NCBI RefSeq assembly: GCF_900100005.1
Contig: NZ_FNEB01000006.1
Location: 62,001 to 126,000, forward strand
Source: Lutimaribacter saemankumensis
GTDB taxonomy: Bacteria > Pseudomonadota > Alphaproteobacteria > Rhodobacterales > Rhodobacteraceae
Reading direction: 5' to 3'
DNA length: 64,000 nt
The notes beneath the pieces are model-generated. The model was not told the DNA's origin and did no database searches. It saw nothing but the letters and a program-made list of their open reading frames with translations. Shown in pieces: positions 63,282 to 64,000 of the stretch (position 1 is the first letter of the stretch; every line of letters starts with the position of its first letter). The position numbers were made by a program, and so were the translations under genes.

Positions 63282-64000
63282 ATGAGCGGGAACGCGATCG
63301 AGATCGAAGGCTTGCGGAAAACCTATGCCGGGCAAAAGGGCACCGGGCCCAAGGACGCGCTGAAAGGCATCGACCTCGCGATTCCCGAGGGCTCGGTTTT
63401 CGGGCTTCTGGGGCCGAACGGCGCGGGAAAGTCGACGCTGATCAACATCCTTGCCGGGCTGGTGGTGAAAAGCTCCGGCCGGGTGCGAATCTGGGGGTTC
63501 GACCAGGACGTGAACCCGCGCCAGTCGCGCGCCGCCATCGGGGTGATGCCGCAGGAATTGAACCTCGATCCGTTCTTCACCCCGCGCGCTGCGCTCGAGG
63601 TGCAGGCCGGGCTTTACGGCGTGCCGAAATCGCAGCGCCGCTCGGACGAGATACTTGAGCTGGTTGGACTGTCGGACAAGGCCAACGCCTATGCCCGCAC
63701 GCTCAGCGGGGGCATGCGCCGGCGGCTTTTGCTGGCCAAGGCGCTGGTGCATTCGCCGCAGATCCTCGTGCTGGACGAACCCACAGCCGGGGTCGATATC
63801 GAACTGCGCCAGATGCTGTGGTCGAACGTGCGCAAGCTGAACGAACAGGGCATGACGATCATCCTGACCACCCACTACCTCGAAGAGGCCGAAGAGATGT
63901 GCGACGAAATCGCCATCATCAACCACGGCGAAAAGGTGGCCCAGGATAGCACTGCCAACCTGCTTGGCCGGATCGACGCCAAGACGATGGTCATCCACCC
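63282..64000 (+). CDS. ABC transporter ATP-binding protein (ABC-2 exporter type), cut by the window end
   Basis: 239 residues visible, open to the last base. Walker A GPNGAGKST, Q-loop in GVMPQELNLDPFFTPRAALEVQ, signature LSGGMRRRLLLAKALVHSP, Walker B ILVLDEPTAGVD and switch His TTHYLEEAEEM. This pattern matches CcmA/YadG-type ATPases that drive ABC-2 permeases, for export of polymers, drugs or lipids. A permease gene is expected just beyond the window. ATG 63282 is chosen over 63249, which would add 11 residues. Confidence 0.9.
   Translation, partial: MSGNAIEIEGLRKTYAGQKGTGPKDALKGIDLAIPEGSVFGLLGPNGAGKSTLINILAGLVVKSSGRVRIWGFDQDVNPRQSRAAIGVMPQELNLDPFFTPRAALEVQAGLYGVPKSQRRSDEILELVGLSDKANAYARTLSGGMRRRLLLAKALVHSPQILVLDEPTAGVDIELRQMLWSNVRKLNEQGMTIILTTHYLEEAEEMCDEIAIINHGEKVAQDSTANLLGRIDAKTMVIH

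Overview
The window is GC-rich, gene-dense chromosomal DNA from an alphaproteobacterium, most likely a Rhodobacteraceae/Roseobacter-group bacterium. The indications are a Rhodobacter-type porin, a Hint-domain protein of the kind common in that family, a CenR-like response regulator, an NDUFS6-type zinc-finger gene, a DUF3576 lipoprotein near leuS, and dense use of ATGA/GTGA stop-start overlaps. I see no rRNA, tRNA, CRISPR array, integrase or transposase. The few non-coding stretches are mostly hairpins, terminators and candidate small RNAs.

Layout. 1-3745: end of a Hint-domain protein, a GMC oxidoreductase, a flavodoxin-like protein and a LysE exporter. 3756-19323: a fatty/carboxylic acid degradation locus. 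A 12-gene leftward series runs from a CoA ligase through two acyl-CoA dehydrogenases, an SDR, a MaoC hydratase, a second SDR and a thiolase to a nitronate monooxygenase, a histidine phosphatase-like protein, an ACAD10/11-like phosphotransferase, a thioesterase and an MDR oxidoreductase. A quinone oxidoreductase, an IclR regulator and a second CoA ligase lie beside it. 19534-22362: rpe, a DMT exporter, and a two-gene unit pairing a heme-b-type membrane protein with a Tat-exported intradiol-dioxygenase-like protein. 22479-28524: leuS-lptE-holA, a glycosyltransferase and a DUF3576 lipoprotein. 28785-35852: porin, yggS, an L,D-transpeptidase, ribA, cenR-like, xth, a thioredoxin-TPR protein, a Lon-N protein and a Trm112 protein.

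35904-45634 is a leftward unit: M20 deacylase, dipeptide-type ABC transporter, aldehyde dehydrogenase, YcaQ-type glycosylase and an SDR. It is divergent from a PAS-LuxR regulator followed by a complete branched-chain-type ABC transporter (Liv) and an MFS carrier (45708-52459). 52527-64000 is mostly housekeeping: asd, carbonic anhydrase, M17 aminopeptidase coupled to an NlpC/P60 peptidase, agmatinase-type ureohydrolase, polA, a DsbA-like protein, a zinc-finger protein and a truncated ABC ATPase.

How the parts work together. The acid-degradation locus can activate an acid to its CoA ester, dehydrogenate, hydrate, oxidise and thiolytically cleave it. The embedded phosphotransferase suggests entry of a hydroxyacyl-CoA through a phosphorylated intermediate, as in levulinate (Lva) and ACAD10/11 metabolism. 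An IclR-type palindrome and a shared 13-mer in its promoters suggest control by the local IclR protein. The two ABC systems both carry RNA hairpins right after the binding-protein gene, which would raise binding protein over membrane components. The most interesting non-coding signals are a SorX-like sRNA candidate in the cenR 3' UTR and an unassigned sRNA-like locus downstream of asd.
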